A DNA stretch of 64,000 bases from Clostridium sp. (lineage in GTDB: Bacteria > Bacillota_I > Bacilli_A > RF39 > UBA660). Made by a program: the position numbers and the translations under genes. The stretch covers positions 620,001 to 684,000 of the forward strand of contig CP091739.1 in assembly GCA_022010095.1 (NCBI GenBank), in the 5' to 3' direction. The notes under the pieces are model-generated. The model had not been told where the DNA came from. It worked only from the letters and a program-made list of their open reading frames with translations, and searched no databases. This document shows positions 1-16,197 of this stretch, piece by piece. How positions within the stretch are numbered: position 1 is the first letter of the stretch; each line of letters opens with the position of its first letter.

Positions 1-311
1 ATACATATTGTAGGATTTTTATTAACAACAAGTGGTGCACTATCTCCTCCAAGTAAAGAAACAAGTTCATCTTTAAGAATCTTAACAAACATATCTCCTG
101 GCTTAATACTTTTTCTTACTTCTTCACCAAGAGCCTTTTCTTTAACACTATCTATAAATTCACGAACTATTTTAACATTAACATCAGCTTCCAATAAACA
201 AAGTCTAATTTCACGAGTAATATCACTAATATTATCTTCATTTATTACACCTTTAGATTTAATATTACTAACCACTTTTTTTGTAATCTTTCACTCAAGT
301 TTTTCAAACAT
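1..311 (-). CDS. ffh: Signal recognition particle GTPase Ffh (SRP54), N-terminal part, cut by window edge
   Basis: This is the 5' end of the SRP54 GTPase, which binds signal peptides and 4.5S RNA and delivers nascent membrane proteins to FtsY. Only the N domain and the start of the G domain are inside the window. The conserved N-domain segments REIRLCLLEADVN and SIKPGDMFVKI are clear, followed by LLGGD. The start is ATG at 311 with GGAAGGA about 9 bases upstream. An in-frame TGA at codon 7 disappears if an A5 run (codons 3-5) is read as A4, giving the canonical start MFENLSEK. I read the TGA as an indel error, not a recoded Trp. Family assignment is confident; the C-terminal M domain lies outside the window. 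Confidence 0.9.
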
Positions 312-359
312 ATAAATCTATCCTTCCTGTACAAATATTATAACAAACATTGTAATCTT

Positions 360-390
360 TATAAAGAAAAATGTGCATTTAAGCACACTA
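360..390 (-). terminator. Rho-independent terminator
   Basis: An inverted repeat TGTGC/GCACA with a 6-base loop is followed on the minus strand by a T-rich tract. It overlaps the stop codon of the gene ending at 388. The same hairpin with the same stop-codon arrangement recurs at 2310-2340. Confidence 0.7.
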
Positions 391-966
391 TTTCTTCTTA
401 TTTTCTCTTTCCTCTAATATTGTATCCATAAGTTCTGCAAAACCATAGAACATATCTTCAGCTATCCACATCAAATCTACTTTTTGATAATCTATACACT
501 CATGCATAAATTCATTTATGTCAGCACACACTTTTATTTATTCAAGTTCAAATAATCACTATCGCTAAATGGAAAAAAATCATTTTTATCATAATTATCA
601 TTATAATCTTGAAATAATTTATTGATTCTTGATAATTCTTCTACATTTTTATTTTCAATAAAACCACCTATATAGAAATAACCAACATTATATATATAAT
701 ATGGTTCTCCATATTCAAAACAACCATTACTGCATTCATTAAAATAGTGAATCTTTTTAACATAGTATTTAACAACAATTTCTTTATCATCAAGTAATTT
801 TAAATCTTTAACATTATCTATTTTAATAAACTTAACACTACCACTTTCTAAATATTTTATATATATAAAATGATATAAATATACGTCTTCCCTATCATTT
901 TTTAATATATCTTCATACTCTTTTTCTATCAATTAGATAATAATTTTTTTATCTTTAAAAATTCAT
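388..966 (-). CDS. Unknown small protein, frame-broken; shares its C-terminus with the gene at 1897-2220
   Basis: I do not recognise this protein. The ATG at 966 has AGGAG a few bases upstream; the longest uninterrupted frame runs from 932 to 534. One indel before codon 20 and one near 535 break the frame. After repair the protein has about 190 residues, is acidic and aromatic (motif GEPYYIYNVGYFYIGGF), lacks a signal peptide or membrane segment, and ends in a 40-residue module containing VDLMWIAEDMFYGFAEL and ILEERENKKK. The last 120 bp are almost identical to the end of the gene at 1897-2220, which indicates recent duplication or gene conversion. It could belong to an immunity-type or rapidly shuffled accessory family, but nothing in the sequence proves a function. 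Confidence 0.5.
390..510. repeat. Direct repeat, copy 1 (3' end of small gene)
   Basis: About 120 bp that match 1899-2019 with only a handful of differences. It encodes the shared 40-residue C-terminus (VDLMWIAEDMFYGFAEL) of two otherwise different small genes. Confidence 0.85.
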
Positions 967-1024
967 TAATTACTCTCCTTCTATTTACTAAAAAGATCTA
1001 TCAGATTCTCTTTTAGATTCGTCG

Positions 1025-1842
1025 CTAATATTTTTTTCCATAGCCACCTTCATAATATCTTCCATCTTTTTCTAGAATAACCACCACATTAATGAGTGAG
1101 TCCATCATTATAATCTTCAAATTTGTCATATTTAGGATAACCAGTATTTCTATCTCTTCTAATTTTTTTGATTCGTCTGGCATGTAATACTCATTTCTAA
1201 TCCAAATACTGTTGGGTGTATGGAGTAAAATTTTTTTAGATGACACATCAATATTCCATCTTTTTTTAAACAAATTTGTATTTCATTATCATACAATATA
1301 TCTGTTTTTTTCTGAAAAATAGTACACTTTTTAGGACCATCAATTATATGATTAGCACATCTGCATATATATTCAATTCTATTTTTTTAAATTCAAAGAA
1401 TAACCAATTATCACTATTTTTCTAAAGATAAATTAATTATTTCATTTTTTTAGCAACGTATGTTTCAATTTTAGGAGAATAAGACAAAAAAATATAGCTT
1501 CATCAATAATAGAAATCAATTCAGAAATCATAAGAGTATTTTTTTATTAACATTTTTCAGGATTAAACATATAGAAATTGGGATTAGCAAAAAAATACTT
1601 TTTAGCGTTATTTTTTTACCTATTATATAATAAGTATCAATTATTCTCTTACTATATTTTTCTTTAAAAACTTAAAAATATAACTTTCAAAATCAATAAA
1701 TTCTGCAATTTCTTCACCTGTAAATCCACAAAAAAATCATTCTTTTTTTCTAAGTTCATCATAATATTTTTTTGTTGTTTGTAGAATAATATAAACAAAG
1801 TAAATCAGATAATAATAAGCCTTCAGTATAATTAAATTCCAT
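1025..1842 (-). CDS. Unknown protein of about 270 residues, several frame breaks
   Basis: The start is ATG at 1842 with GGAGGTTGT directly upstream. The frame is broken at many A7/T7 runs, but stretches in successive frames join into one protein: FNYTEGLLLSDLL at the N-terminus, then CGFTGEEIAEFIDFE, FFANPNFYMFNPEK, CRCANHIIDGPKKCTIF, NSIWIRNEYYMPDESKK and a glycine-rich end EKDGRYYEGGYGKKY. There is no signal peptide or membrane helix. It sits between the two genes that share a 3' repeat. I do not recognise the family. The conserved-looking C-terminal block (IRNEYYMPDES, GYPKYDKFEDYNDG) might be a catalytic or binding module, but that is only an impression. Confidence 0.45.
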
Positions 1843-1896
1843 ACAACCTCCAATAAATATTATTTATTTGCTAATATATTGATGAATAGTAATAAC

Positions 1897-2220
1897 TTAT
1901 TTCTTCTTATTTTTTCTTTCCTCTAATATCGTATCCATAAGTTCTGCAAAGCCATAAAACATATCTTCAGCTATCCACATCAAATCTACTTTTTGATAAT
2001 CTATACACTCATACATAAAAATCACTTATATCGTCAGTACTATATTTAAAGCCTAACTTATAAACATTTTTTTATAATTTACATACTGGTAATATTGTTC
2101 AATTAAGTCAATTAAATATTTTTTTGTGCTTCGTCCTTGATATTTTTTTATCATCACACATATTCACAATAGTACTTAAAGAACATATGGTCTTTTTGAA
2201 ATAAACTTCTTATTTTTCAT
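1897..2220 (-). CDS. Unknown small protein, frame-broken; paralogous C-terminus to 388-966
   Basis: The start is ATG at 2220 with GAGGT upstream. After repair of three indels the product has about 107 residues: a basic N-terminus, a helical middle (STKKYLIDLIEQYYQYVNYKK) and the same 40-residue end as the gene at 388-966 (VDLMWIAEDMFYGFAEL). The N-terminal halves of the two proteins do not match, so the shared end behaves like an exchangeable module. No function can be assigned. Confidence 0.45.
1899..2019. repeat. Direct repeat, copy 2 (3' end of small gene)
   Basis: Matches 390-510 over about 120 bp with a few substitutions and one run-length difference. It forms the 3' end of the gene at 1897-2220. 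Confidence 0.85.
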
Positions 2221-2309
2221 TATTCTACCTCTTATAATCATAAAATATCATAAATAAGATTTTTAAGTAAATATTTTTTTAAAATTTAAAATGGTTCTAC
2301 ATAAATTAT

Positions 2310-2340
2310 AAAGAAAAAAATGTGCATTTAAGCACACTAT
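2310..2340 (-). terminator. Rho-independent terminator, second copy
   Basis: TGTGC/GCACA hairpin with the same loop as at 360-390, followed by a T-rich tract on the minus strand and overlapping a TAG stop at 2337-2339. It would end the operon that starts at the TIR gene. Confidence 0.65.
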
Positions 2341-2635
2341 TTATTTTTTTCTTTATAATATCATTTCTATTTTTCGATAAGTTTAATAATATTATCAATT
2401 TCTTCATTACTGTTTTTTTATCATTAAGTTTACTTATTAATGAACTAATATTATCTTCAATACCTTTTTACCATCTCATTACTAACTGGATCAGAATATT
2501 TAAGTTTATCAATTAATTTGTTTTTTTATATTCACTATTTAATTTTTGATATATTATTAATTTTGAATATCATTTCATCAATAAATTTAGTTTTTAATTT
2601 TTTGTATTAGTATCTAATTTTTTTATTTCTTTTTA
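2337..2635 (-). CDS. Charged coiled-coil-like segment, heavily frame-broken (may be the C-terminus of the next gene)
   Basis: Successive frames read as a lysine/isoleucine-rich helical protein with pieces FIDEMIFKINNISKIK, LKYSDPVSNEMV, GIEDNISSLISKLND and EEIDNIIKLIEK. No start codon with a ribosome binding site is visible, and the segment follows directly after the stop at 2636. It may therefore be the cytoplasmic tail of the LRR/membrane protein at 2636-3629 separated by an indel, or a small separate gene. It ends at the TAG inside the terminator. Confidence 0.3.
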
Positions 2636-3629
2636 TTAATGAACATTATTGTTACTACTGCTGTAAAAATATATTAAATTGCTAAATATTGTATAAGTTT
2701 GAATACCACTTCCAAAAGCATGGCTATGATTGCTATTATAATTCGCATAGAATGTAATTCCTAAAAATATAAATGTTAAAACATATATAGGAGTGCTTAC
2801 TGCTATTTCTTCAGGAGTTTTATCTTTAACAATAAGAATTACAATAGTTGTTAAAACAAATGCTACTACCGCAGAAATTACACAGTTTATATAATTGTTA
2901 TGATTCCATGGAGTAATAAAATTATCAGATATATTATTTATTGTATCAGGCAAATAAACTTCTTTATTATGACTGCCATCAAAACTTACTGATGTTACTT
3001 TCATGCCATTAACAGTTTCAGGTATAATTAAAACACCACTACTACCCTTATAATGAGTTAATTCAATATTGCCATCTTTTACATTATATTCAAATGGAAA
3101 TTCAATATAATTAAAATCAACAACTTCTGAATCATTTAATATATTAACATTTAATTCATTATTATTTTTTTAAGTTCTTCGCAATATTTACCTCTATAAC
3201 AATTGATAGTAATATTTTTTTAAAAATTCTCTACTGGTAAATATGTTATGTTGTCTGAAATATATATATTTTTAACTTTATCATTTTTTTAAATGAATCA
3301 CTTATTGATGTTACTTTAACTCCATCATATTCATATGGAATAACTAATGTTTCACTTAATCCTTTATATTCAGTTATTTCTAATGTATCATTAACTTTAT
3401 TATATGAAAAAAACTTTCTATATTTTTTTGTATATTTATCTTTTTTTCACTATCAGCTATCTTTTTCATAATTAATTCCATTCTTTTTTTGGCATATTCA
3501 AGAACATAATCATTATTGCTAAATTTAATTTTAATATCTCCATAATATTTTTTTCATTAGTAAGTGAGAATATCAAAGCAAGTGTTATTATAAATGAAAT
3601 TGCTATAAAAAAATTATTTTTTTCTTCAT
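2636..3629 (-). CDS. Membrane-anchored BspA-like leucine-rich-repeat protein
   Basis: The start is ATG at 3629, one base after the stop of the SPFH gene, so the two are translationally linked. After repair the protein has an N-terminal membrane segment (FIAISFIITLALIFSL), then repeats of the LRR_5 type: YKGLSETLVIPYEYDGVKVT and YKGSSGVLIIPETVNGMKVT each start a unit and are followed by a strand such as EVYLPDTINNI. Two further membrane helices follow near the end (CVISAVVAFVLTTIVILIV and PIYVLTFIFLGITFYA). The layout suggests an exported ligand-binding domain held at the membrane. BspA-like repeats are common in surface proteins; the role in this operon is unknown. Several breaks occur at T7 runs. 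Confidence 0.6.
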
Positions 3630-3630
3630 A

Positions 3631-4790
3631 TTACTCACCTACTTTCTTACCACAATAAGGACAAAATGCTGCATCATTTGGTAACTTTTTACCACAACTA
3701 CTACACACACTACCAGTCATATTATTACCACATTTTATACAAAATTTAATACCACTAGCATTTTCATATCCACAATTACTGCATATTGTTGAATTATCAT
3801 TTTTAGTAAAAGCACCAACTACATTTTTATTAACTGTATCACTTACTTTTGATGAAACACTGCTCATAACACCAAGTCCTACTCCCATATTAGTAAATTG
3901 ACCAACCGCATTATTAGAAGCCATTTTATCAAGAACGTTATATTGTCTTTCATCTTGATAACTATATCCTTCAGTTTCTCTTTTATGCGCTTTTGCTTCA
4001 CTATCAATAATTGTACTTTTAGCCTTAGTTTCTTCATCAATTAATGTTACTTTTTTTGTCTTAATTGAGCTTCTGCTACTGCGACACTTTGTTTAAAATA
4101 TAATTCTTTAAATTCAAGATATTGCTTATCATCTTCAGGTTTCATAACAGTAGTTACAAAGAACTTTTCAAGTTCAATACCAAATTCTTCAAAATCATTA
4201 GAAAGTAGATTTTTTTAAGTTCTTCACTAAACTCATTTAAATGACTATCAATTTCAAATATACTTATTTCATTTTTTTATTAATAATTTTTAGCAATATA
4301 AGATTTAACTTTAACAAGTATAAATGAACTAAAGAATTCATCAATATTTTCCCCCAGGTCAAAATTATCTTTAATACCAACTAATTTTTAATAATAGTTT
4401 TCTTGAATCAACTACTTTTAAATCTCATTTCTCCACAAGCACCTATTTGTATAGGAAACTTATATGTTGGTTCTAAAAATTCAATTTTACTACTAGTACC
4501 CCCACCTTGATGATTTAATAGACTTATCTATAAAGTATACTTCACAATGAAATGGACTTTTACCACCTGTTGGTAAATTAATTAAATTTCTAAGTAGTGG
4601 TATGTTATTTGTTTCAAGTGTATATCTACCTGAACCAAATATATCTAATGCCTTTCCATCCTTATAAAGTATAGCTTCCTGTGATTCATGTACAATTAGT
4701 TGACTACTTGTATTAAAATCAGTTTTAGGATACTTCCATACAATATTTTTCATCATCTTTCTCTTTCTTTATTATTTCAAATAAAGCCAT
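3631..4790 (-). CDS. SPFH/band-7 domain protein with C-terminal double zinc ribbon
   Basis: This matches the bacterial SPFH family once called virion-core-protein-like. The N-terminus has the typical WKYPKTDFNTSSQLIVHESQ, FGSGRYTLETNNIPLL and PTGGKSPFHCEVYF. The middle (frame-broken, about 3930-4490) has the SPFH/coiled-coil region, and a glycine-rich linker (NAVGQFTNMGVGLGVM) precedes two zinc ribbons with CxxC pairs (CSNCGYE, CIKCG, CSSCGKK, CPYCGKK). The best start is ATG at 4790 with AAGGTG upstream; reading one A5 as A4 joins MALFEIIKKEK to the conserved start of the domain. SPFH proteins form membrane-associated oligomers. It lies between an SH3-like membrane protein and an LRR membrane protein in the TIR operon. 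The assignment is firm, the biological role is not. Confidence 0.82.
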
Positions 4791-4815
4791 AATATTCACC
4801 TTTCCTTTTTCTATA

Positions 4816-5405
4816 TTATTCTTTCTCTAATACTTCAACATAATCTTTATTATCAAATTTACCACATATCCAGCCATTAACTTTAAATCCTGTTTCTATA
4901 TTATACCAGATTTCACATAATCCATTTGAACCATTTCTACTATCAAGAACATCATATATTTCATCTTTTTCTAACAGTTCCTTTTTTTCATAACTATAAA
5001 CATCATCATCACTTCTTATATTAATATGATCAGCAATTACTTTAATTTGATCTATTGATGTATTTCTATCATTTGATTGAGTAGGAAGTGGTGAAGTATT
5101 TATAATAACACTAATTATTCCTATTATAAATGTTAATATGTAGAAGAATGTATTTAATATTTTTTTATCTTTTTGGTATATAGTTTTCAGTAAACTCTTT
5201 ATTGCTTTTTTTAATATTTCTTCTTTTTTTCTTCTTTAGTAACAATAAGTGGTACTTCTTTTTATTCCCCAGGAAGGCTTAATAAATAATAGTGCAATAT
5301 TAAGTAAAAATTATAATATATGTAACAAATGTTCTTTGCATTACCAAAAATTATGAAGCTTTAAAATAAATAATAACTCTAAAAAAACACATTAACTATA
5401 TACAT
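4816..5405 (-). CDS. Membrane protein with C-terminal SH3-like domain, frame-broken
   Basis: Readable blocks are a hydrophobic N-terminal part, a charged segment KEVPLIVTKEEKK, a membrane helix (ILTFIIGIISVIINTS) and a C-terminal domain of about 95 residues: IKVIADHINIRS, LLEKDEIYDVLDSR, WYNIETGFKVNGWICGKF and DYVEVLEKE. The pattern INIRS...EIYDVL...WYNI...GWI resembles bacterial SH3 (SH3_3) domains that bind cell-wall peptides or partner proteins. The start is uncertain because two or three indels lie at 5215-5400. It is co-directional with the TIR gene upstream and the SPFH gene downstream. Confidence 0.5.
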
Positions 5406-5418
5406 ATATTTAGATACT

Positions 5419-6651
5419 TTATTTGATTTTTCTACTAGCAAATCCTAGAAAAAATGCAATTGCAGTGATTATACCAACTAATAATTGATATGAAAAAAAA
5501 TTTTTACCTTCACTAATTAAACTATAAGTTTCACCAAGATAATTATAATAACAATAATTACCAGTTAAAGCAATCATGCATCCTGCCATCATAGCAGATA
5601 ACACAAATGTAATTAAGATATATGAAGTTGAACACTTATTTCTTTTTTTCTATAACATCATATCTTTTTAGATAATTCTTCTTGTTTTTCTCTTTCTTCT
5701 TCAAGCATCATTTGTTTGAATTTCTGATACATATCACTATCTATATCAGTAGATTTCTTATTAATGATTTTTCCTACTGCTGTAATTAAATCTTGCATAG
5801 AACCAACTTTATCTATACATAGTGCTTGTAACATTGAAAACTCTTCTGGTAATTCATAAGCATCCATCTTACTATAAACTGGAATCAATACTTTTTTCTT
5901 TTTATTTTTTATTAAGTCTAAGTATCTACTCCACTCATTTTTAACCCATACTGAATTTAAATTATCAGCATTAGTGCCTACTACTAACATAACTTTTGAA
6001 CTATTAAGTGCTGAAAAGATATATGGTTCATATTCTTCACCAAGTTTATCAGCAAGAGTAATTCTAGCAAAGAAAACTTTATAATTTAAATCAGTTAATT
6101 TATTATATATATCCTGAGCAATAACACTATCAGTAGTTCTATCTCCATTTATATCTCCTTCTTTATAACAAATAAAGATATCATAATCTTCTTCATTATT
6201 AGAAATTTCAAGTGCTTTCTTTTGAATATTACTAATAGTTTTTGCTTCTTCTTTATATATGTTTAATGCTTCTCCATAGGCTTTACTAATTATTATTTTA
6301 TAATCAGGATCAGTTAAAACAGATTCATACTTTGTTCTATGACAAGTAATCATTTTCTTTTTAGTTTTTGGATCATCTACATATTCAACACCATATCTAC
6401 AAAGTATTAGTCCCCAATGAGCTTCTAACTGATTTTCATCTATTTCAAGTATAGTTTCATATACACCATATGCTTTATCAAATTCATTTGATAGTCTTAA
6501 ATTATTAGCTCTATTATATAAATTTAAAAAGTTTTTTTCATTATCAACGCTTGGCAGAGTCATAGTGCTTTTTACAATATAAGCATTTACCTATATTACT
6601 ACCTTCAACTACTTCTATATCTCCACCACACATCTTACATTTAAAGACCAT
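5419..6651 (-). CDS. TIR-domain protein with N-terminal zinc ribbon and C-terminal membrane helices
   Basis: TIR domains of this kind are typically NAD(P)-consuming effectors or oligomerisation modules. From ATG 6651 (GGAGG 8 bases upstream) the protein starts with a zinc ribbon (FKCKMCGGD, KCLYCK); reading one A5 as A4 joins it to the long frame. A helical TPR-like region follows (about residues 35-140, with YNRANNLRLSNEFDKAYG and HWGLILCRYG). The TIR domain spans about residues 155-295: EDYDIFICYKEGD, RTTDSVIAQDIYNKL, YKVFFARITLADKLG, EYEPYIFSALNSSKVMLVVG and VWVKNEWSRYL. The Glu residues in EYEPYI are candidates for the catalytic glutamate. A stop at 5658 lies in an A-rich run; repair continues into CSTSYILITFVLSAMMAGC and LLVGIITAIAFFLGFAS, two likely membrane helices. 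Otherwise those 62 residues form a separate small membrane protein. Confidence 0.75.
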
Positions 6652-6672
6652 TGTTACTGCCTCCATACTAAA

Positions 6673-6720
6673 CATATTTTTACCATAGATATATTTATAC
6701 TTCAATTATAACTAAATAAA
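6673..6720 (-). promoter_or_regulatory. Possible promoter of the TIR operon
   Basis: On the minus strand TTGAAG is followed after 17 bases by TAAAAA, about 20 bases before the ribosome binding site of the TIR gene. The match is weak in an AT-rich background. Confidence 0.3.
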
Positions 6721-6854
6721 TTTAGAAATAAAATATTTTTTTATATTAAAAAAAGAAAAATTAAAATACTTTTTAACTTATTCAGGTAATATTTAAAAAA
6801 ATGCATTACAATTTTTCATTAATAATTTATCGCATAATAAAAAAAGAAAACGCA

Positions 6855-14214
<7,360 letters not shown>

Positions 14215-14292
14215 TATTTCACCCCCAATCCTAAATTTTTTTAAAGAACACAAATTTTTAAAAAAATAAAACAAATGTACTGCAATATAAAA

Positions 14293-14322
14293 TTTTTACC
14301 ACAATGCTTTTCAATAAGTCAA
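14293..14322 (-). promoter_or_regulatory. Possible rpoBC promoter
   Basis: TTGACT at 14317-14322 and TAAAAA at 14293-14298 on the minus strand, 18 bases apart, in the gap between the methyltransferase and rpoB. The -10 is poor, so transcription may come mainly from the rplJ promoter. Confidence 0.35.
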
Positions 14323-14367
14323 TAATAATTTGTCAAAAATTGTAAACTTTATTAACATTTCTTTGCT

Positions 14368-14954
14368 CTATAAATAAAAATATCCTTTATCTTTATTTAT
14401 AACTTCAACATTGATACTATTTTTCTTCTAGTATCTTCTTTATACTTAAAAGCACCTTGATCCTTACGAATAACATAATATAAAAGTCCGTTATCTTCTA
14501 AATGATCAAAAGCACCAATTAGTATCTCTAATAATTTTTCTTTACCTATCCTTATAGGTGGGTTAGTAATGATAATATCGTATTTACCTTCTACATTTTC
14601 ATAAACGTTACTTACATATGTTTTACCTTTAAAATCTTTATATCTTTTTATGTTCATATTAGTTAGATGAACAGCTCTTGAATTAATATCAATCATTTCA
14701 ACGTAACTATCTGTTACTCTACTAACCATTATACCAAGAAATCCATATCCACATCCCACATCAAGAACGCGTTTTTCATTAATATCATTTTCTTTTAAAT
14801 ATGTTTCAATTAGTAATTTGCTTCCATAATCTATATTATTTTTACTAAATACTCCATTATCACTATAAAATATGAAAAAAGAAGAATTATATTTGTAACT
14901 TAACTCTCTAATTTCACTTTTTAAGTTCTTATCATTTTCAAAATAATGACTCAT
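14368..14954 (-). CDS. ybxB: Class I SAM-dependent methyltransferase (RsmC/YbxB-like)
   Basis: Predicted methyltransferase of the RsmC type. The SAM motif is VLDVGCGYGFLG (about residues 62-73) and the catalytic NPP-type motif is IITNPPIRIGKE. In Bacillus the ybxB gene occupies the same place between rplL and rpoB, which supports the call. The start is ATG at 14954. The uninterrupted frame stops at 14397, but two run-length corrections (T4 to T3, A5 to A4) give a family-typical end NVEVINKDKGYFYL with TAG at 14368-14370. Confidence 0.85.
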
Positions 14955-14991
14955 AATTCTCCTTCTTCTATTTCTCTCTTAAATACGCAAA

Positions 14992-15018
14992 AAAAGCCTT
15001 AATCAAAAGGCCCTTTTC
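14992..15018 (-). terminator. Terminator or attenuator after rplL
   Basis: GCCTT/AAGGC hairpin with a 6-base loop followed by T7 on the minus strand, starting 6 bases after the rplL stop. It would limit read-through from the abundant rplJL transcript into the methyltransferase and rpoBC. Confidence 0.75.
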
Positions 15019-15023
15019 CAAAA

Positions 15024-15393
15024 TTAAGCTAATTCTACAGTAGCGCCAGCTTCTTCTAATTTAGCTTTTAATTCTTCAGCTTCACTAGCAGGAATTCCTT
15101 CTTTAACATTTCCACCAGCATCAGCGATATCTTTAGCTTCTTTAAGACCTAATCCAGTAGCTTCTCTAATTACTTTAATAACTTGTAATTTTTGAGCTCC
15201 AGCACTCTTAAGAACTACATTCTTAACACCTGTATCTGCTTCTTCTTCTACTGCAAAGAGGAGCAGCAGAACAGCAACAGCACTTGGATCAACACCAAAT
15301 TCTTCTTTCATCATATCAACTAATTCTTTAACTTCAAGAATAGTTTTTTCTTTTAAAGCTTCAATAATTTCTTTGTTTTTCAATCTTTGCCAT
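15024..15393 (-). CDS. rplL: 50S ribosomal protein L7/L12
   Basis: Stalk protein that recruits translation factors. The start is ATG at 15393 (MAKIENKEIIEAL after reading one A5 as A4), with GGAGG upstream. The N-terminal dimerisation domain (TILEVKELVDMMKEEFGV), hinge and C-terminal domain (KLQVIKVIREATGLGLKEAK, GIPASEAEELKAKLEEAGA) are all present. The hinge reads VLLLLFAVEEE instead of an Ala-rich linker, which suggests two compensating indels near 15255-15270. It is immediately downstream of rplJ. Confidence 0.96.
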
Positions 15394-15394
15394 A

Positions 15395-15906
15395 TTAATT
15401 ATTTCCTCCCTCTTCTAACTTTTCAGCATATAGATTTAATGCAATACTTAAATTTCTTACATGTTCAATTAAGCCACCAGCAAACATTGTAAGTAATCCT
15501 TCCATACTTGGAATAGTAGCATAATCACTAATGATCTTAGTATCAGCTAGTTCGTTATCAATATATCCAACTCTAATTTCAAGTGCTGGATGTTCTTTAG
15601 CGAATTTACTAACAACCTTAATTGGTTCAATAATTGAATCAGCGAAAAAGATAAGCATTAGGTCCTTCCATGTAATCATTTAAAGCAATATTCTTATTTT
15701 TTTAAGTGCAATATTCATAAGAGTATTTTTTTATAAATTTTTACATCAGAATTAACTTCTCTTAAACTTCTTCTTAACTCTGCAAATTCACTAACTGTTA
15801 AACCTTGATAATTTAATAACAAGAATGTTTTTAGAATTATTAAGTTTTTTTCAGTTATTTCTTTTACAACAGCTTCTTTTTGTTTAAGTATCTCTTTACT
15901 TGCCAT
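15395..15906 (-). CDS. rplJ: 50S ribosomal protein L10, frame-broken
   Basis: L10 anchors L7/L12 dimers to the ribosome. ATG at 15906 with AAGGAG upstream. Blocks: ILKQKEAVVKEI, TFLLLNYQGLTVSEFAELRR, EVNSDVKIYKN (L10 RNA-binding region) and, after breaks at T7 runs near 15690-15730, IKVVSKFAKEHPALEIRVGY and the C-terminal helix LIEHVRNLSIALNLYAEKLEE that binds L7/L12. About 170 residues, normal length. It is expressed from a leader with an attenuator and a consensus promoter. Confidence 0.95.
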
Positions 15907-15924
15907 ATAGTCTCCTTTCATAAA

Positions 15925-16024
15925 TTAAAAAGTTTCCTCATGACAAGGAAACTCATAATAATCGTCATTATTCATTGTTTCCTCGGTAAGATTTACTTCT
16001 GTACTTACTGTCTTTGGTCACTTC
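15925..16024 (-). ncRNA. L10 leader RNA with attenuator hairpin
   Basis: In Firmicutes a leader in front of rplJ is bound by the L10(L12)4 complex for autogenous control. Here about 100 bases between the promoter and rplJ contain paired segments, including ACTTACTGT/ACAGTAAGT-like elements around 16000, and end with the hairpin AGTTTCCT/AGGAAACT (15931-15954) followed by T5 on the minus strand, a terminator-type attenuator. The position and structure fit the L10 leader family; a covariance-model match was not run. Confidence 0.75.
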
Positions 16025-16033
16025 ATGAATTAG

Positions 16034-16062
16034 ATTATACAATATAAATATTGGTTTGTAAA
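16034..16062 (-). promoter_or_regulatory. rplJ promoter
   Basis: TTTACA at 16057-16062 and TATAAT at 16034-16039 on the minus strand with 17-base spacing, a near-perfect sigma-A promoter just upstream of the leader. Confidence 0.85.
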
Positions 16063-16164
16063 GTACTTTTTTTATTTAATTTTTTTATTTAATTTTTTTA
16101 AATATTTTTTTGACAGATTTACTGATAATATCAAAATTGTCAGTACAACTATCAAGAGTACACT

Positions 16165-16197
16165 ATATAAAAAGAAATAGCATTTCTACTATTTCTT
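16165..16197 (-). terminator. cdaA-cdaR terminator
   Basis: AAGAAATAG/CTATTTCTT hairpin followed by TTTTTATAT on the minus strand; it overlaps the cdaR stop codon at 16189. Confidence 0.8.

Noticed and set aside
285..311. In-frame TGA in ffh and in other genes as evidence for TGA=Trp (mycoplasma code)
   Set aside because: In ffh one A-run correction removes the TGA and restores the canonical N-terminus; elsewhere Trp is always TGG in intact genes (rpoB, cdaA) and TGA ends genes.
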